DNA of 64,000 nucleotides from Wyeomyia smithii (GCF_029784165.1 NC_073696.1:88235381-88299380), one strand, 5' to 3'. Shown: positions 30,912 to 43,066, numbered from the stretch's first letter. Translations and numbers: made by a program. Notes: generated by a model not told the origin, from the letters alone.

Positions 30912-33900
30912 TGAATCCAAAATAGTCATAGACACATGTTAACCTTGTTTTATTGCGTTTCATATTTCTACTCTTCGATTCGACTCATTAAATTAGCACT
31001 CGAGAGTTACGCAAAATAATTTGTGCTCTAAAGGACTAGGACTAAGATTTTTTTTCAAAGCTTGAAGCCTAATCGTAGCAATAATGGGTAGTAAAGCGTA
31101 CCCACCAAATTCGACAATAATGGAGACGTACGGTTTTTATGTTGAGAGAATTTTACTTCTAAGAGTTTTGCTCCTGTGTTCCAACTAGTGATGTTTTTTT
31201 TGCGTTTACTTGACGTAAATTTTTCGATTCGAAATTGTGTGAAAACTTTATAAACAACTATTAACAACAGCAGAACATCTAAATCTAAAATATGAATTTT
31301 CAAAATATTTTGGTGATTTGAAAGCATTATTCATATAGTACTCTTAAAATGACGATAAATATAGTGGCATACGTTGACACTGTTTTCAATTTGTTTCGGA
31401 CTTTCATTTTAAGCAATTTGTGTTTCTGCCCGTCAAAAAAATCAGTGTACGGAACAAACGTTAAAAAAACACGAAACAGCATTAAATAAAAAATAAAAAG
31501 AAATCACAAACCTTGAGAAAATATATGTGTGATTAAAAAACTTTTATTAGTAGATTAAGTATACGATTGCTCTGTAGAAGAGCGATACTAGCTCAATTGT
31601 GACTATGATGGATAATACAGCGTCTCCATCGAAAAGCATGTAATGGAGGCGCATGTTCTGTAATCAAGTAATAATAAAATTTTACCTTTTTTTTTAATTT
31701 CCATATAAGCTGCGAAGTTTGGGCGTTTCAGCCTTTTCGAAATATACTTCGAAAGTAGTTTAATAACAAATTTAGAAATTTGTCATTAAAATGCACAGCC
31801 TTAACAAAGCCATTCAATCTCTCTCGTATCGTTTCGAGTCCGTTTTTCGAGGGCGAACCAGTTAAAACACTCTATTATAAGCCTAATGGTGTGCGAGATA
31901 AGTTTGTTTACGAGCAGTTATGAAAATGCCACAATTACCGCAACCTATGCAAGCATGTGAGGTGGGAAATTCAAAGTACGGTCAAGGAGCATTCTCTACC
32001 GCACGCGAGAAACGTTTCTACCTACATTGGGGCCCACACGTGCAATGAGAGGTCGTTCGTTAAACAAAGCCTGGGCTTTTGCTTTTACGAGGTAGTAAAA
32101 TTGTCAGACGACATTGTTGTTTTTTTTTTCTTTTAATGTTTCAAAGCTAGAACATGCCGTGTATGTGCTTGTCAAAATGTCCAACACACGTATACAGTTT
32201 TGTTAAAATTTTAATTCGTTTTGGCTAATTGAGCTCGTTAAAGTGAGCTCATTCTAGACTATACAAAACAGACGGTTAACTAATATTAACAACAGATGAA
32301 GTTGCGACAGGAATATCTACTTGAAAATCTGTCATAACAACTAACGGGTTTTTGGAACGAAAGCTAAAATCATATTTAAGTCGAACTTATAATTTTATAA
32401 ACCCTTCTTTCTTCACGCAACCTGGTGCATATTTTTGCCACATGTTCCGCAAGCCTGGATCAGAAGCTACCCAACCGAAACTGCGGGAAAAGCTTATGAG
32501 CCTCGGACGAGCGAAAGCGAACAAATGTTTAATGCATAATCACATAATAAATTATTATAAAGAGAATATTTTTCATTTCTTATCTCTGTGCAGTGGCTGT
32601 TGTATTTCACTTTCATACAGTTTAACGTTGCTTGACATTTCCGGTATCGGGCCCATTTCGGGCGGTGTTCCGTTTTGGGGGTGAGCTAGGGAACGGGTTT
32701 ATGGTGTAACGCCCTCAGCTGGCACGGGCTGTGCTGCAGTGAGTCTAAAATATAGCGCGATAGGTTGGTTGCTCGACCAGGGAGGAACTGTCGCTGCAAA
32801 AGTCTGGCATTGCGATGGGCCAACGAAGTGCGATAAAAACTTTTAAACAAAATAAACATTTAACATTTGGAAAGGACTGCACTGCAATAGCATAGCAGCA
32901 GGAAAGTTGCAATAGGAGAGCGGCAGTCGGTTCATATTTGCACTGTCTGTCACAACTCACGAGAGAAGTGTGTGATTTCGTAAGCGAACAGTGCAGCGTT
33001 TTGTTTAGAGCCATCCTATTTGTCTATAGATTATGAATCTGGAGATATGCGATGCAGTTCTGGTTTAGTTGACAGAACTGTTGTGAATTGGAGCAATAAA
33101 CAAAGTTTAAAAACACTTGGTTCCCAACTTTTGTCGAAATCTACTGAGAAAATATATGTGCAATTATATATCACTCTGGTTTGAAATTAATGGATGCAGT
33201 GATGATAGCAATTGCCAGTTTTGTTCCAGTTTAATAAAATGTATTTAAATAAGTAGCATGAGAACTTGATGATTGAATCATCCGAATGATAAATGTTATT
33301 TAAAATCCATACAGCTGAGCCTGAATGAGCCTCTTAAATTTATTCACGTGTCAAAGTTCCATAATTCCAATACGCTCAGGAGATAATCTATGCTGCGAGC
33401 CGAGCCCACCGTCGGATAAATTGTTGCTTCGAGCAGTATAAATTGTCGCCAGTAAGAAAATCCTACAAACAGCAACACACACAACGCCGACTAGCTCTTC
33501 ACTGAAGAAGGCTTTCGAAAATCTGACAGTCGCACACACGCGTAGCAATAAATAAGCATATGCAATATATCTTATCCGGCTTACGGGCAGAAGCCAAAGC
33601 CAAACATGCGGGCCAGCCCTGCCGAATTTGGGCGAAGAAGAATCAGCCTTAGAGCGGAAATTTATGAACTAGAAGATCTTTGCTTCTGCCTTCTTCGCCC
33701 GCAGCTATTCCGGGCGTGCAAGGTGGATAAACATTTCATGCAAGCGCCGGCCAAAACCGACTGTGGGCGGAGCAGCAAAACACACATTTTCCCACCGAAA
33801 CTGGTTTTTTGAATAGCTGTTTTGGACTGCTTGCCGTACGATACTAGAGAACCGGCGAGGACCGAAGCGGGGGACGAATTTCGGGAATTGATTTTGATGC

Positions 33901-34814
33901 TTTCTTTACGATGGCGTGGCTCTGGAGAAAGATTCTTACGAACAACGTATTGAAGGTTATTTAAATGTGTTGGCTATATGGGGATATTCGCTCCGTCGGA
34001 TAATGTGTTTCGATTAAATCTTGCAAGATTGATGATAACATTGCCGATATTCTACATTTCGATGATATCTGTGAATCGTGAGTGTCGTAAATCGCATAAG
34101 CATTGAGCAAAAATAAAGAGCTTTCATTGCGCTGTTTTCGTACGTTGTATTTATTTGTTTCCGATTTAGGATTCAAGAAACAGTGGGATATGTCAATTAT
34201 AACACTGTTCTTGCAGACTCTCAATAAACACTCCTTATTATAATGGAGAAACATTTTACAATTGTTTTTTCTCTATCAAAAATAAGACTCAATCAAAAGT
34301 TCGATTTACAACAACAAAATTTGAACAGACCCTTTCAATCTGAAACTTTCCTTCAGTATTGTTTTTTCGCGAGCACCAATATCACAACTACATCTACAAC
34401 TACATAAGAGTTCACCTTGGATTCTCTTGGAATGACACACATAAATTACACCATTTGAATCGAACCAGCGCGCATGGGAAGTAAACCAGAGAAAGGAAAT
34501 AACCCACAAGTTTTTTTAATGCAATGCATTTGAGTCTAATGATCTCGAACGTAACTGGGAAAAGGTATTTTTCGAAGATGAAAATGATTAAAAATAGGTT
34601 GCGTACGACTTTGAAGAATAAAAGGTTGTCGAACTTAGCATTGTTAAGTTGTGAGCAGGATATACTGAAGGAGTTGAATGTTGATCATTTAATTAATAAG
34701 TTCTCTGCAAAAAACTCGTGAGAAAACATTGGTAACTTTTCAATTACAAATCAATGTTTTCAACTCGTACGATAAAAAAACGGTCTTGTTTTATTTTGGG
34801 GACCCCACTTAAAA
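30912..34814. other. Repeat-poor stretch without a recognised gene
   Basis: No domain-bearing frame of useful length. 31090-31330 weakly resembles 23830-24035 (shared ATGGAGACxxAxxGTTTT and GAAATTGTGTG-type phrases), so it may be an old dispersed repeat. A TATAAA at 33437-33442 and the interleaved inverted repeats at 33586-33700 are the only structured signals. Relative to the rest of the window this is the best place to look for host exons or regulatory DNA. Confidence 0.4.
33586..33700 (+). ncRNA. Interleaved inverted repeats (pseudoknot-type arrangement)
   Basis: Segment A, GGCAGAAGCCAAAG (33586-33599), is complementary to CTTTGCTTCTGCC (33678-33690) with one bulged base. Segment B, GGGCGAAGAAG (33630-33640), is complementary to CTTCTTCGCCC (33690-33700) without a mismatch. 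The order A-B-A'-B' is that of an H-type pseudoknot. Whether it is transcribed is unknown, and no RNA family is recognised. Confidence 0.3.
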
Positions 34815-35030
34815 ATGGACCTAGAGCCACTGATAATGATTGGACCACTGATCAGATTAACTAGAAAAACAAACAAAATAACTGTTTCTCGTGATTCTGA
34901 TGTAGATTGGCTGGATAAGATGTTTCCCGATGAAAGTATTCCGAAAATCTCTCAGGTTTTCGCAATAATTGAGTTAATCTGGCGAGCTATAAAATAGGGG
35001 TCCACTATAGGTTATTTATGTTGTATTGAA
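34815..35030 (+). repeat. GGTCCAC repeat family fragment
   Basis: Contains GATTGGACCACTGATCAGATT, GATTCTGATGTAGATTGGCTG, GATAAGATGTTTCCCGATGA and GGGGTCCACTATAGGTTAT, all family phrases. Confidence 0.55.
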
Positions 35031-35260
35031 GTTTTAAATTTTATTCGTTACATAATACATTGGGACAATGTCTTCAATCTCGATAGTGACTATTGAACCA
35101 TATAATAGTTGTCTATACAAGAAAAGGCTTGAGGCAAAAGAGCACACACCACAATAGATCTAAGTACTGGTCGCAGTGGTATAATGTCCCCAACAAGGGA
35201 AAAAATAGGTTATTTACCCTACTTACGCTATTTATTCAAAATTACATTCGTTTCAAATAT

Positions 35261-35307
35261 AATTAAAATACACAACTCTGTGGAATAGTTGTGTATTTTT
35301 ATTTAAT
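35261..35307. repeat. AT-rich perfect hairpin
   Basis: AAAATACACAACT (35265-35277) and AGTTGTGTATTTT (35287-35299) are perfect complements around a 9-nt loop; AATTAAA/TTTAATT extend the stem with a small offset. It could be a terminator-like or small-RNA hairpin, or just a short palindrome. Confidence 0.4.
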
Positions 35308-36612
35308 TACAAAAATATAATTAAAATAAACAATATATTATTGCAAAAAAAAATTTCAATGTTTATTCAAAGCGTTTTTTTACCAAAAAGAATATAAAAA
35401 GACCATTATTCTATATATCTTTTAGGATGATTTCGAAAAAGAGCATGCGCAAGATCATTATAATGTATACTTTGATTTCAAATTCGACAATTGCATCGGG
35501 TTGCTGAGAAAATTTTATCCGAAAAAATAACCAACAGGCAAACCTTGATGTATTGGTACAGGTACCTGGTACCAACAAAAGAGGTCATTGTATTTCGCAA
35601 GGGGACACGAGGAGCAATTGACTGGAAAATATTATAAAAGTTTACATCAATGGACAACGTTAGTCGAATTTCCAACAAAAAACAAACACCTTGATTTTAC
35701 GCACCCTCGATTTTACGTACTTCGATTTACGCACATTTCACCTCGATTTTTGCACACGTTTTTCAAACACATTTTTAATTCTAATGTTTTTTGTTTAAAT
35801 TTTGCTTATTGCAGGATTATATAAATTGAGCATAGTTCACAAATAAGGGGCAGTTCATATATCACGTGGGAGCTTAGGGGAGAGGTAGGAGAATGTACAT
35901 TCAATATAATTTTTCGAGGACTTACAATGTTATGTTATATGTATTTACATTAAAAATTATGATTTTTGTTTGAAAACTGATATATGATTACTTGTGTTCT
36001 AAAACGAAAAATGTGATTGGAATTATGTCGATATCCTGTACCGTTTTTGAGTTATTGAAAAAGCATTTTGATTTGGAATCGTTCAAAAACTAAAAGTAAT
36101 TCAATAAACAATGTCACAATTTTAAAACATTTTTAATCATTTTTAATCTGGTTGAAATTTTGCACAGATATTCTTTCGAGCTAAAGATATGATTGCTATT
36201 GGATTTTTTTTTCTAATCACTACTAATTAGTGAAAAAGGTTAATGTAATTGATGATTACAAATGTTTTTATAGCCAGAACAGTTTGTTTGACCGATGAAA
36301 TGTCTTCGGCAAAGTTATAGATAGTAATTTTTTCTTTCCGAAATAATATATACCGTGAGCGAAAATATTTTCGTATGGGTTGTAAAATTTACCATACCAC
36401 CCCTCCACCCTTTAGGCGTAACATAATAATTAAATGTTCCCTGAGATGTTTATTATGGTGGCAGCGAAATGGATCATGTAAAATTTTAATTGGTCCATAA
36501 AAATTATCTGTGCAAAATTTCAGCTCAATCGGACACAGTTTAGGAGTGCCTCAAAGCGCTCAAAGTTGTAATTTTTCGACCCTCGAAAATCTAACAAGGG
36601 GGGAGTACATGA
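35308..36612. other. Intergenic, nothing recognised
   Basis: AT-rich, low-complexity stretches. GCAGTTCATATATCACGTGGG near 35851 followed by a G-rich tract recalls the ends of the element at 18303-21050. No gene seen. Confidence 0.4.
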
Positions 36613-37372
36613 AATTGTGAAAATCGATATTTTTTTTTTCGATGCCAAATGTCTTAAAAATGCATAAATTGACGAGATCTGGTGTTACCTAAAAAAAATC
36701 TCAAACTCGATTTGCATTAGGGTGGTTCATTTATTTTTTACAAGGGTGATTCCAAACACAATTAAAATTTAGTTGAAGTGGTTTAGCAGGAAAAATGCTT
36801 ATATTAATTTGCCTATTTGACATCTTATACTTGATTAAGATGGACCAACTAGTTTTCCGTGAGGGTGGTGGCAATTACGAAAACAATGAAATTTTATGAT
36901 ATTGGAAGTAAAAAAGAATTTTAAACTTTTAACCCTCCGTTACAGGCACTTTTATGGTTTGTACAAAACTATTTGTAATTTCTCTTTTTATAAAAATTGC
37001 TAGTCATGGCACGAGTAACGCAACGTTAATGACATAAGTTTCTTACTACGATTGCTTTTTGCTATTTAATAACAATAAATTTTCATTTTAATTGATTTTG
37101 GAACCACCCTAATACAAACAAATGAACGACCATAATGAAAATCATGTTTAAGATACCAAATAAACATTAAAATAATTTACATCTGGTTTGGAACGAATTG
37201 TGAATCATTTTAGAAGCGCGTTTCAAAATATTCCATTATAAGCCTCCGGTTGTTTAGAAAACGGCTTAGTCCAAGAAGATTTTTTTAGAGATAACACAAG
37301 ATCTCGATGTTTTATGCGTTTTTAAGACATTTCGCATCGAAAAAAAATATTTCGATTTTTCCAATTCCTGTA
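36613..37372. mobile_element. Inverted-repeat element with ~90-100-bp arms
   Basis: The left arm (36613-36712) and right arm (about 37272-37372) are reverse complements with about 85% identity by eye. Shared phrases include AAATGTCTTAAAAATGCATAA, TTTTTTTTTCGATGC and CGAGATCTGGTGTTA. A second, smaller TIR element (36720-37109) sits just inside the arms. No coding region seen. Confidence 0.5.
36720..37109. mobile_element. TA-flanked MITE with GGGTGGTTC termini (390 bp)
   Basis: GGGTGGTTC at the left and GAACCACCC at the right are perfect inverted repeats; TA flanks both (36718-36719 and 37110-37111). Confidence 0.6.
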
Positions 37373-38574
37373 ACGTGAACGGGATATAGAAGTGCGGATG
37401 CTCTTATCGTATTAAGAGCATTTTTTTTTTCTTCAACTATAATTTATTTGACACGGCACAAATACTGAAAATACCGAAGCCAGTGGACCCACCAAGAAGT
37501 GATCCGTCAGTGTAGAACATATTGTTGCAGTTGATGTTTCGATATTAATTGGAAAAAATTTTGGGGATCTGCTGCACGCGTAAATGATCCGGGATTCCAC
37601 GAGTTTCTTCTATCATGGATGTATCGAAAAACACAGTAGAATCAGAAGTATTTGATAAGTCGACACGATTTGGAATATTCGAAGAAGGGTTAATATTTTG
37701 GGACACGTGATGAAAATTCAATGTCATGAATCGGGTTTGAGAATTAAGTTCGATTAACCTTTCAAAGTTTTCAATCACGGGATACGATCACGGGATACAA
37801 ATACGAGAAGACAGGCTCCAGAAGCGGTTTTTCAATGGTAGTACTCCAGCTAAGACCTCCAAACTCATCGTATGGGTCGACTGCATGCAACCTAAGGCGA
37901 TACGCAAACAACGATATTGTATTCGCTCCAGTTTGATCAGATGTGTGTTTGCTGCCGAGCGGAAGCAGAAACACCCGTTTTCAATAACAGACAATATCGT
38001 TGTTTGGTAAAGCCTTATGTGGTCTCCTGGATGGGCTCCCCACCATTGTCCGGTTATTGTACGAAGAAAATTCACTCTTTGTTGACATTTTTTTATCAGA
38101 TACCTCACGTGACAACCCCAGGTGCCTTTAAAGTCGAACCAGATACCAAGATATTTGTGTACCAAAACCTGAGAAATCGTTTTACCCATTAATTGTGTTT
38201 GAAGCTGAGCAGGTTCATGGTTCCTAGAAAAAGAATTCGATACCTAGCTGTAAAGCCCAAGCAGACATATTGTCCAAGGTATCTTGCAATAGTCCTTGCA
38301 AATCGGCAGCTTTGGCTCCTGTAACAGAGATTACACTGTCGTCTGCAAGTTGTCTTATCGTGCATGAATTTGCCAGACATTCGTCGATGTCATTTACATA
38401 AAAGTTGTAAAGAAGGGGGCTAAAACATGAGCCCTGGGGAAGACCCATGTAGCTAATGCGAAAAGTTGCCAAATCGCCGTGCGTAAAATGCATGTGCTTT
38501 TCGGACAACAAATTGTGCGAAAAATTGTTTAAAATTGGAGAAAATCCTTGTCGGTGAAGTTTACCCGAAAGAAT

Positions 38575-39534
38575 TTATTTATTTATTTATTTATTTCGTC
38601 AATCATATATGTAGACTAGTTACATTAATTTCTTAACTATACACGAACATAAAACAAATTTATTTTGTGTCCTCAGCCTCAAGGACTTGAAATACTGTTT
38701 CAGTTTATACCGGGACATCGTAAAGTCAATGGCTTCGCAGTGTTGATTATACGAATTCATCATACTTTTCATAGGTCCATTTTTTGCGTATTCCGTGCGA
38801 TGATGGTTAAGAGCAAATAAACTACGGTGTCGAAGTTGTCGAATGGGTGCATAAAAGTTCAATTTAGAAAGTAGTACTGCTGAGTCAACGTTCTGCGAAA
38901 CGATATCGTTTACAAATGAAGCCATCGCATACTCTCGCCGTTCTTTTAATGTTTGAATGTCAATCAACATGCAGCGTGCTTCATATGACGGAAGACGATG
39001 TGCGGTCCAACCAAGCTTACGAAGAGCATATAGTAGAAATTGCTTTTGTACTGATTCTATTCTTTCTTCATGTACGCCAGGACGAAGAGACCACACAATG
39101 CTACAGTATTCCAGTATTGACCTCACATAGGCAATATACAAAGTTTTGATAGTGTACGGGTCTTGAAAATTATAACAGAAGCGTTTGATAAACCCTAACA
39201 TGTTGTTTGCCTTGTGTATGATAGTGTTATAGTGGTCGATGAAATTAAGTTTAGAATCTAAGATTATTCCTAAATCCCTAACTTTATCACATTTCTTCAC
39301 ATTCTGATTCCCTAATGCAATTACAATTTTGGGTGTTGTTAATTTTCTGCTAAAGGATATTACATTGAATTTTTTTACATTTACTTCAAGTAGGCTTTTC
39401 TTACACCAGATGTAAAATGTGTGGATTTCATTCTGAAATACATTGATGTCTTCTTGATTTTTTATTTCCAAAAACAGCTTCATGTCGTCGGCATATATTA
39501 GAACTTTAACATTTTTGAGGATGAAGGAAATGTC
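38575..39534 (-). mobile_element. Nested 5'-truncated CR1/L2-like LINE fragment (960 bp)
   Basis: Inserted in the reverse transcriptase of copy 3. On the minus strand it starts inside a reverse transcriptase and ends in a simple (AAAT)n tail. GAAT borders both sides (38571-38574 and 39535-39538), possibly a 4-bp TSD. The tail and the thumb motifs differ from I-clade and Jockey elements; CR1, L2 or a related clade is my best guess. Confidence 0.65.
38620..39534 (-). pseudogene. Partial reverse transcriptase of the nested LINE
   Basis: About 305 codons, open from the insertion junction to the stop. Motifs: VLIYADDMKLFLEI (catalytic box), WCKKSLLEVNVKKFNVISF, VRDLGIILDSKLNFIDHY, YVRSILEYCSIVWS, RIESVQKQFLLYALRKLGW, LPSYEARCMLIDI and LKERREYAMASF. 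The last group is common in CR1/L2-type C-termini. The N-terminal half, the endonuclease and any ORF1 are missing. The frame is undamaged, suggesting a younger age than its host copy. The open frame extends upstream to 39702 only by reading host sequence in another frame. Confidence 0.75.
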
Positions 39535-41276
39535 GAATGTCAATAGAAACGGAATCAAAAGCCCCCTTAATGTCCAAGAACGCAGACGCCATTTGTTCTT
39601 TGCGAGCATACGCCAGCTGAATATCTGTTGAAAGCAACGCAAGACAATCATTCGTCCCTTTGGCACGGCGGAAGCCAAATTGAGTATCCGATAGTAGGCC
39701 ATTTGATTCGGCCCAATGGTCTAAACGACGGAGTATCATTTTCTCTATCAATTGACGGATACAGGATAGCATTGCAATCGGCCTATAAGAGTTGTGATCA
39801 GAAGCTGGTTTCCCTGGTTTTTGGATGGCGATCACCTTCACTTGCCTCCAAACCTGCGGTACAATGTTTTGCTCCAGGAACTTATTGAACAAGTTCAACA
39901 AGCGCCTCTTGGCATTGCCGGGTAGATTCTTCAACAAGTTGAATTTGATTCTATCTAACCCAGGCGCGTTATTGTTACAGGACAGGAGGGCAACTGAAAA
40001 TTCTGCCATCGTAAAAGGTGATTCTATCGCGTCGTGGCCCGGAGACGCATCGCGAACAATATTTTGCTCAGGAACAGAGTCTGGACATACTTTCCTGGCA
40101 AAATCAAATATCCACCTACTTGAAGACTCCTCGCTTTCGTTGACCGTTACGCGATTCCGCATTCTTCAGGCTGTGTTCCAAAGAGTGCTCATCGATGTCT
40201 TCCTCGACGTCTCGTTCACGAACCGACGCCAATATCCGCGTTTCTTTGCTTTAGCCAAGCTTTTAAGCTTGGTATCAAGCTCCGAATACCGTAAATAGTC
40301 GCCAGGTATACCTCCCTTCTGGTAGGCCAAAAACGCGTCGGATCTTTGCGTGTAGACATCGGAGCACTCTTGGTCCCACCACGGAGTGGGAGGCCGTTCT
40401 TTAATCGTTACGCCGGGATATTTCTTCGTTTGGGCTTGCAACGCGGCGTCGAGAATCAAGCCCGCGAGGAGGTTGTATTCTTCAAGTGGTGGATGATGTT
40501 GAATCCAATCGACCGCTTTTGAAATCATTTTCTCGTATAACTTCCAATCGACATTCCGTGTGAGGTCATACGGAATGTCAATTGGTCGCATGCGAGTCGA
40601 CCCGTTATTAATTGAAATAAGAATAGGCAAATGGTCGCTACCGTGAGGATCAAGGATTACCTTCCATGTGCAATCCAACCGTAGCGACGTCGAACATAAG
40701 GATAGATCCAAAGCGCTTGGGCGCGCTGGAGGTTTCGGGATACGTGTCATTTCACCGTTGTTTAAAATAGTCATGTCGAAGTCATCGCAAAGTTTATAGA
40801 TTAAAGAGGAGCGGTTATCATTGTAAGGGGAACCCCAAGCCACGCCATGAGAGTTGAAGTCTCCCAAAATCAAACGTGGCGAGGGAAGAAGTTCTATTAA
40901 ATCAAAGAGCAGCCGTTGCCCAATCTGTGCTCTGGGAGGAATATATATTGAGGCAATACAAAGCTCTTTACCTTGTATTGTCATTTGACATGCGACAACT
41001 TAGATGCCTGGAATCGAGGGGAGGTTAATACGACAGAAAGAATAGCACTTTTTAATCCCTAAAAGTACTCCTCCATATGGGGTGTCTCGATCAAGGCGAA
41101 TAATATTAAAATCATGGAAGTTGAGATCAATATTTGAAGTAAGCCAAGTTTCACAAAGGGAAAATGCATCGCATTTGTTTTTATTTATCAAATCTTTAAA
41201 CGAATCAATTTTTGGTAAAATACTTCTACAATTCCACTGTAAGACAGAAATAGAATCCTTCATATACGCAGTTGAA

Positions 41277-42613
41277 TTAGGCATCGATGGATAGAATCGC
41301 TGCAAGGAGGGGCCATTGGGCAGTCAATTGCTTCAAAAATGATCTAACTGTTGGGAGGAATGCTGTAAGAAAAATTTTAATTGGATCGGGTACATTGAAA
41401 GTTTCAAAAATCCAGTCCACAATGTCAGAAAATTTCACTAATTCAGAGTTTGTTTCATCAACTGGGAGTGCAAAAGGAACAACTGGGGTTTTAGATGTTC
41501 CTGGCAGTGCTGGGAACTCCTTCTGGGACTTTAAATTTGCAAGCCCAGAAGGAGTTTGCTTCGGTTTTTCCGCAGCACTGTTTGGTTTGTTTGTAACTTT
41601 GATTTCACTTTGAGAAATCTTAGGACCTTTTCTGGGAAGTTTAGGAGAGGAAATATTTTTCCTCTTTCTAGACTCCCCAGGATTGGCGTAAGATGTTCCC
41701 GCTGGTGAATCGTCAGAATCGGTTTCATCAGAGGACAACAGATTAAAAGGGTTTGATGTAATGGGAGAAGTGGTAACGGTCTTCTTCAGCATCTCAGCGT
41801 AAGAACGCTTCGAACGCTCTTTGAGAGACCTCTTTATTTTATCCCTGCGCTGCATGTACACCGCACATGTCGAGAGCTCATGCTGACTCTCCCCACAGTG
41901 AATGCATTTTTCAGCATTTTTACTGCAGGAATCATCCGCATGATTCTCCCCACACTTGCCACAACGTGCCTTATTGCAGCAGTAGGCGGTGGTGTGGCCT
42001 AACTGCTTACAATTCAGGCAGTTCATGACGCGAGGCACATATAATCGCTTAGGGAGACGAACCCGGTGGATCGAGACGTGGCTTGGTAGCGCTGACCCGG
42101 CGAACGTAACTCGAAACGAGTCTGACGGAGTGTATACTGTTTTGCCACCGATGATCGATGCTGACCGCAATTGCTTGCAGTCGAGCACCTTTACATCGGG
42201 ACAGGTTTTGTTCTTAAAGCACCCTTTGGCACTTTCCAGTATACACTCGACGGACAGACTCGAATCGGTTATGACACCGTCGATCTCCACGTCTCGTGCG
42301 GGTATGTAAACGCGATACTCGCGTGTGAAGAGCTCAGAGCAAGCTATATCGTTGGCCTCTTTCAGGTTACTGACCACAACACGGAGCTTGTTAGGCCGGA
42401 CCTTGGAAATTTCGGTCACGCCCTTGTACTCCTTCGTCAGGTCTTTAGAAATCTGCAAGAGGCTCAACTGTTTCGATTTCGGTCCCGCCTTTGGCCGAAA
42501 ATAGACAGTATAGCTGCTCTGGGCTCCGTCTGGATAAAGCCAGGGGGGAGGGGGGACTGAAGAATGAATGGGTTATGGGATGGTGGCGCGGGAGGCGAGG
42601 GATCTACATCCAT
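41277..42613 (-). pseudogene. ORF1 remnant of I-clade copy 3
   Basis: The start corresponding to copy 1 is at 42613-42611 (ATGGATG). Deletions in the proline-rich N-terminus shift the frame, so the intact part is 42467-41277 (about 396 codons). It keeps the three knuckles (CLNCKQLGHTTAYC, CGKCGENHADDSC, CIHCGESQHELSTC), the basic region and the hydrophobic C-terminus. Its stop overlaps the ORF2 start by the same eight bases as copy 1. Confidence 0.88.
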
Positions 42614-43019
42614 CCCGCTAAGTCTAGCGCACTAGCGCCGACAAGAGCACGTACCTTTTTACTTCTCCCTTCCAGTAAGGTTGGTTGTCCGATCGTTCGA
42701 AGTTGCAGCCAGCAGCACCAATACAGCAGCACCAAACAGCCACCAGCAGCGAGCCGGGTGTGAGATCACTCTACACAGCGATACAACTCAACTGTCAACT
42801 GATGGCTTCTTCTTTTTCCTCTTTTGTGTCTCGTCCACTGCTGTAGCACAATTCAGCCAGCAGCCAAATCGGCTTACGCACCAGCTGGCAGTCACGATGC
42901 GAAACAGTTGCACAAAGGCGCGACCTTGAACCCGGATTAATTTCACTCGACCAGGCAAACAATGCCAACACTTGTTCACACGTCTTTTGTTTTATATTCT
43001 ATCGGAGCGATCACCAAAC

Positions 43020-43053
43020 ACGTCCGATACTGATGCGTGTTCGGCACAGAATG
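43020..43053 (-). promoter_or_regulatory. Inr + DPE of I-clade copy 3
   Basis: The minus strand starts CATTC at 43053. With the A at 43052 as +1, +28 to +33 (43025-43020) reads GGACGT, a perfect DPE match as in copy 1. Confidence 0.7.
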
Positions 43054-43066
43054 TATTAAGAGCATT

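Larger units (their letters stand above)
37545..41284 (-). pseudogene. Broken ORF2 of I-clade copy 3
   Basis: The start ATG at 41284-41282 overlaps the ORF1 stop exactly as in copy 1. The endonuclease (QWNCRSI, CETW) reaches a stop near 40999-41001 (GAA in copy 1, TAA here) and continues at 40984-40166 (GDFNSHG, GSDHLPI). A second stop near 40163 replaces an Arg codon (CGA to TGA). Reverse transcriptase follows at 40162-39540, is interrupted by the nested element, and resumes at 38511-38224 (GLPQGSCFSP, QLADDSV). A small deletion then shifts the frame (38189-37788). The RNase H domain is cut off after its first motif by the large deletion. Confidence 0.87.
37421..43053 (-). mobile_element. 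I-clade (MosquI-like) retrotransposon, copy 3, decayed
   Basis: On the minus strand the copy runs from a CATTCTGTGCC start at 43053 to a poly(A) (T-run 37421-37430). TATTAAGAGCA is duplicated at 37410-37420 and 43054-43064 (up to 13 bp with the following TT), so it inserted full length. The sequence is close to copy 1. Damage: N-terminal ORF1 deletion and frameshift, premature stops in ORF2, a ~30-bp deletion near 38230, a ~1.1-kb deletion from the start of RNase H into the 3' UTR near 37470, and a nested LINE fragment at 38575-39534. Confidence 0.88.

Noticed and set aside
33437..33442. TATAAA as a host core promoter
   Set aside because: No initiator at the right distance and no coding sequence downstream; TATAAA is frequent by chance in AT-rich DNA.
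39535..39702. N-terminal extension of the nested LINE frame
   Set aside because: It is host I-clade sequence read in a wrong frame; the nested element begins at 39534.
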